Source: Deltaproteobacteria bacterium (GTDB lineage Bacteria > Desulfobacterota > Desulfobulbia > Desulfobulbales > BM004). From it: a stretch of 8,418 nucleotides of DNA. The notes below the pieces were generated by a model. It made no database searches and was not told the origin of the DNA. It saw only the letters and a program-made list of their open reading frames with translations. The stretch spans positions 1 through 8,418 of the forward strand of contig JAFDCT010000055.1 of the NCBI GenBank assembly GCA_019312695.1, read 5' to 3'. Below are positions 6,413 to 8,418 of this stretch, one piece after another. Both the position numbers and the translations under genes were made by a program. Each line of letters opens with the position of its first letter. Position 1 is the stretch's first letter.

Positions 6413-6514
6413 CTGCAGAACGGCAACAATATAAGCTGGTTCTGCCACAGATTTTAATTTTTGGCTGAATAGAGAAAGCCATAAAGCGGACACGAAGGTC
6501 GGCCCAGTATGATC

Positions 6515-6544
6515 TCTGCTGCCCAATTGTAAGTGATCAGCAGA
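6515..6544. repeat. Seven-base inverted repeat in the helicase leader
   Basis: TCTGCTG (6515-6521) and CAGCAGA (6538-6544) are perfect reverse complements with a 16-base spacer. It could form a hairpin in the leader RNA or be a protein-binding site. No T-run follows on the minus strand. Confidence 0.4.
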
Positions 6545-6654
6545 AACTAAAATAACGGCTTCTAATCTTTCGGAAAAAATATCGGAAGGAAAGAATGACG
6601 TATGAAGAATTCGCCAGGCACTTAGTGCACATACCTTTTGTCAGGTGCAGGGCA

Positions 6655-6682
6655 AGTATACCTGAATTCGGGCTTTATGCAA
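6655..6682 (-). promoter_or_regulatory. Candidate sigma70-type promoter of the helicase cluster
   Basis: On the minus strand TATACT (6660-6655; five of six to TATAAT) lies 16 bases after TTGCAT (6682-6677; a partial match to TTGACA). It lies about 315 bases before the RhlE-like start and downstream of the radical SAM stop, so it would give the helicase cluster its own long-leader transcript. The support is consensus matching only. Confidence 0.3.
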
Positions 6683-6727
6683 CATAATAATCCACCGCAT
6701 CAGGCCGGATCATGACTACTCAAAGGA

Positions 6728-8221
6728 TTAAAGAGGTTTTGCGGCGCAAATACGCTTGGTTATCTTTTGATAGTGCAGTCCATAAATGGCAAGTTCAACC
6801 GCAATGGGCAGGGCCATCCGTTTCTTTACAAAGGTCTTTAGCAGCAGTTTCCAGTAGTGAAACCTGGCTTCTGACAGGATGCCGACCCGCCAGGCGCTCC
6901 TGAAAAAGGCAATAATATCCTGCTTCTGGATTCTGGTTTTCACCGTCGGCCTATAGTTTTCAAGAAAAGTATTAATTCTCTGGTAATACAGCTTATGTGC
7001 ATAGATCGAGGCAAGAATCTTCCTGTAGCCTTCGTTGAGGGTTGCCATCCCCATTCTGGGCATGAAATTCAGGACGCCATCCGTGTTCTCCCCGGTAGCT
7101 TGCCCTAGAAGTCTTCCCTCCTCCTTTAACCGGTACCAGAGACGGGTTTGGGGAAGTGCTGTCAGCACCCCCACCATTGCGGTAACCACCCCGATCTGCT
7201 GGATAAAGTTGATCTGCGTATCGAATATTGCTTCGGTATCATTGTCAAAACCAACGATGAAGCCCCCCATGACCTGCATGCCGTGCCTATGAATAGTCTG
7301 GACTGCCCTGACCAGGTCCCGTGAGCTATTCTGGAACTTACCGCACTCTTTAAGGCTTTCCTTGTCAGGCGTTTCAAGGCCCAGAAATACCTTGAAAAAA
7401 TTGGCCCTGCTCATCATTTGCATCAGGTCCTCATCATTGGCAAGGTCAGTGCTGGCTTCGGTAAGCAGACTAAAGGGGTATTTATGATCCTTCTGCCATT
7501 CCAGCAGTACAGGCAGCATTTTTTTCACTTCGCCCTTGTTGCCGATGAAATTATCATCAACAATGAAGACTGATTTTCGCCAGCCCGTATCAAAAAGTGC
7601 CTGGAATTCTTTTTTCATCTGTTCCGGGGTCTTGCATCTCGGGGTCCTGCCGTTCATAATGACGATATCGCAGAACTCGCAGTTATACGGGCACCCCCTG
7701 GAGTACTGTATTGCCAGTGTCGCATAGTCATCAATGTTGATGAGCGACCAGAGAGGGGTTGGTGTTTGAGTTATATCAGGACGTTCGTCAGAAGTATAGA
7801 CTTTCCTGAGTTGTCCTTTCCCAAGGTCATGGATAAAAAGAGGCAGCGTCACTTCTGCTTCATTCAAGACAAAGTGATCCACACCGGTAAACTCTTCATG
7901 CTGAGTGGTGAAGGCAGGCCCCCCGGCAACAATTTTCCTACCATAGGCCCTGCATCGGTCAATTACTTCCTGGGCGCTTCTTTTCTGGACGATCATAGCA
8001 CTCAGAAAGATCATGTCTGCCCATTCAATATGCTCATCTTTCAGGGGCTCAACATTCAGGTCCACAAGCTTTTTCTGCCATTCTCCTGGCAGCATCGCTC
8101 CAACGGTCAACAACCCCAGGGGAGGAAAGGCCGCCTTTTTTGAAATAAACTTTAAAACATGCTTGAAACTCCAGAAAGTATCAGGATATTCAGGATAAAC
8201 AAATAAGACCTTCATTTTCAT
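6728..8221 (-). CDS. B12-binding-type radical SAM protein with DUF4070-like C-terminal region
   Basis: A 497-residue radical SAM enzyme. Seen: an N-terminal Rossmann-like cobalamin-binding-type region (about 1-140; KVLFVYPEYPDTFW start, PPLGLLTVGAMLP, AGGPAFTTQHEEF, FVLNEAE), then the cluster motif RGCPYNCEFC with Cys177, Cys181 and Cys184 (CX3CX2C) that binds the 4Fe-4S cluster, followed by VDDNFIGNK (221-229), LGLETPD (280-286) and GGFIVGFDND (319-328). The C-terminal third matches the style of the DUF4070 extension. The layout is shared with enzymes such as the hopanoid methylases HpnP and HpnR, but many members have unknown substrates and no hopanoid genes are visible here. The N-terminal part lacks the DxHxxG cobalamin-histidine motif, as is usual in this class. 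Start: ATG at 8219-8221 lies only two bases after AGG, so in-frame ATG 8213-8215 (MKVLFVYP, eight bases after AGG) may be the true start. It stands alone, with its 5' side facing a hairpin at 8332-8371. Confidence 0.9.
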   Translation of the reverse strand: MKMKVLFVYPEYPDTFWSFKHVLKFISKKAAFPPLGLLTVGAMLPGEWQKKLVDLNVEPLKDEHIEWADMIFLSAMIVQKRSAQEVIDRCRAYGRKIVAGGPAFTTQHEEFTGVDHFVLNEAEVTLPLFIHDLGKGQLRKVYTSDERPDITQTPTPLWSLINIDDYATLAIQYSRGCPYNCEFCDIVIMNGRTPRCKTPEQMKKEFQALFDTGWRKSVFIVDDNFIGNKGEVKKMLPVLLEWQKDHKYPFSLLTEASTDLANDEDLMQMMSRANFFKVFLGLETPDKESLKECGKFQNSSRDLVRAVQTIHRHGMQVMGGFIVGFDNDTEAIFDTQINFIQQIGVVTAMVGVLTALPQTRLWYRLKEEGRLLGQATGENTDGVLNFMPRMGMATLNEGYRKILASIYAHKLYYQRINTFLENYRPTVKTRIQKQDIIAFFRSAWRVGILSEARFHYWKLLLKTFVKKRMALPIAVELAIYGLHYQKITKRICAAKPL

Positions 8222-8331
8222 AACCTAAAAAAACTTTTACCTGGCTAACCCTTTTAACTGGTCAGGTCAGTGCGGATGGGGCACGGGAGAGCTGAACATC
8301 GGGAAAGTGCTTATACCTTTGCATAATACAT

Positions 8332-8371
8332 GAAAGCCTCCAGTGAGAATTCTGATTCTCAGGAGGCTTTC
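8332..8371. terminator. Long two-part hairpin, probable (possibly bidirectional) terminator
   Basis: GAAAGCCTCC (8332-8341) pairs perfectly with GGAGGCTTTC (8362-8371), and after a two-base bulge TGAGAAT (8344-8350) pairs perfectly with ATTCTCA (8355-8361) around the loop TCTG. The A-rich start and T-rich end (AAAGCC/GGCTTT) are typical of intrinsic terminators read in either direction, but the T-run is only three bases. It lies 110 bases upstream of the radical SAM gene and could end a gene beyond the right edge. Bases 8222-8331 hold no gene; a TATAAG (minus strand, near 8310-8315) without a good -35 is the only promoter-like hint. Confidence 0.55.
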
Positions 8372-8418
8372 TATGGCAACTTAAAAATAAATTCCCTGAT
8401 CACAGGAGACTCCGGGTA

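Larger units (their letters stand above)
6341..6727. other. 387-base gene-free region: 3' flank of the radical SAM gene and leader of the helicase cluster
   Basis: No coding frame with protein-like content was found on either strand. On the minus strand it holds, in order of transcription, a weak stem (ATCC 6690-6693 with GGAT 6707-6710) after the radical SAM stop, a candidate promoter (6655-6682), and two inverted repeats (6515-6544 and 6365-6412). If the promoter is right, the helicase mRNA has a leader of about 300 bases, as in cold-shock genes such as cspA and csdA. No known riboswitch was recognised. Confidence 0.6.

Noticed and set aside
6690..6710. Possible terminator after the radical SAM gene (ATCC...GGAT)
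   Set aside because: Only six pairs with an internal loop and no continuous T-run; too weak to call a terminator.
7766..8198. Plus-strand frames 7766-8143 and 8013-8198
   Set aside because: They are antisense to the B12-binding-type region of the radical SAM gene, with no recognisable domain.

Overview
The window looks like chromosome from a Gram-negative bacterium. It encodes a TolC/NodT-type outer-membrane lipoprotein and a periplasmic YceI protein, and base composition is moderate. The mix of a B12-type radical SAM enzyme, RNA helicases with an RRM protein, and a YceI/cytochrome pair would suit a deltaproteobacterium (Desulfobacterota, perhaps the Desulfobulbales), but that is an impression of protein style. 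No marker gene is present to confirm it. No tRNA, rRNA, CRISPR array, insertion sequence or phage gene was found.

All seven genes lie on the minus strand, so transcription runs from right to left. At the right end, an inverted repeat (8332-8371, possible terminator) precedes a B12-binding-type radical SAM protein (6728-8221). A gene-free stretch of 387 bases (6341-6727) follows; it carries inverted repeats and one plausible promoter. Next comes an RNA-remodelling cluster: a RhlE-like DEAD-box helicase (4979-6340), a small RRM RNA-binding protein (4629-4904) and a second DEAD-box helicase (3295-4491). After a gap of about 150 bases come a ferric-reductase-like, di-haem membrane cytochrome (2397-3143) and a secreted YceI protein (1666-2244). 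A clear intrinsic terminator (1573-1608) closes that pair. At the left edge is the outer-membrane component of an efflux system (1-1397), whose last residues lie outside the window. This gene has no long ORF ending inside the window, because its stop codon is beyond position 1; it was found by translating the minus strand through the edge.

Functionally, the helicase-RRM-helicase cluster probably unwinds and anneals RNA during cold adaptation, RNA decay or ribosome assembly. The long structured 5' leader fits post-transcriptional control. The cytochrome/YceI pair resembles the E. coli yceJ-yceI arrangement and may act in periplasmic or membrane redox and isoprenoid-quinone biology. The efflux gene probably continues leftward into, or ends, a multidrug export locus. 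The radical SAM protein has no obvious partner in the window, so its substrate is open.

The points most worth a second look are: a DEAD-box protein whose motif II reads DEGD; a Shine-Dalgarno-led start-stop (ATG TAA) just ahead of the second helicase, which itself lacks a good ribosome binding site; the structured leader of the helicase cluster; and the orphan radical SAM enzyme. I see no clearly new multi-gene system.
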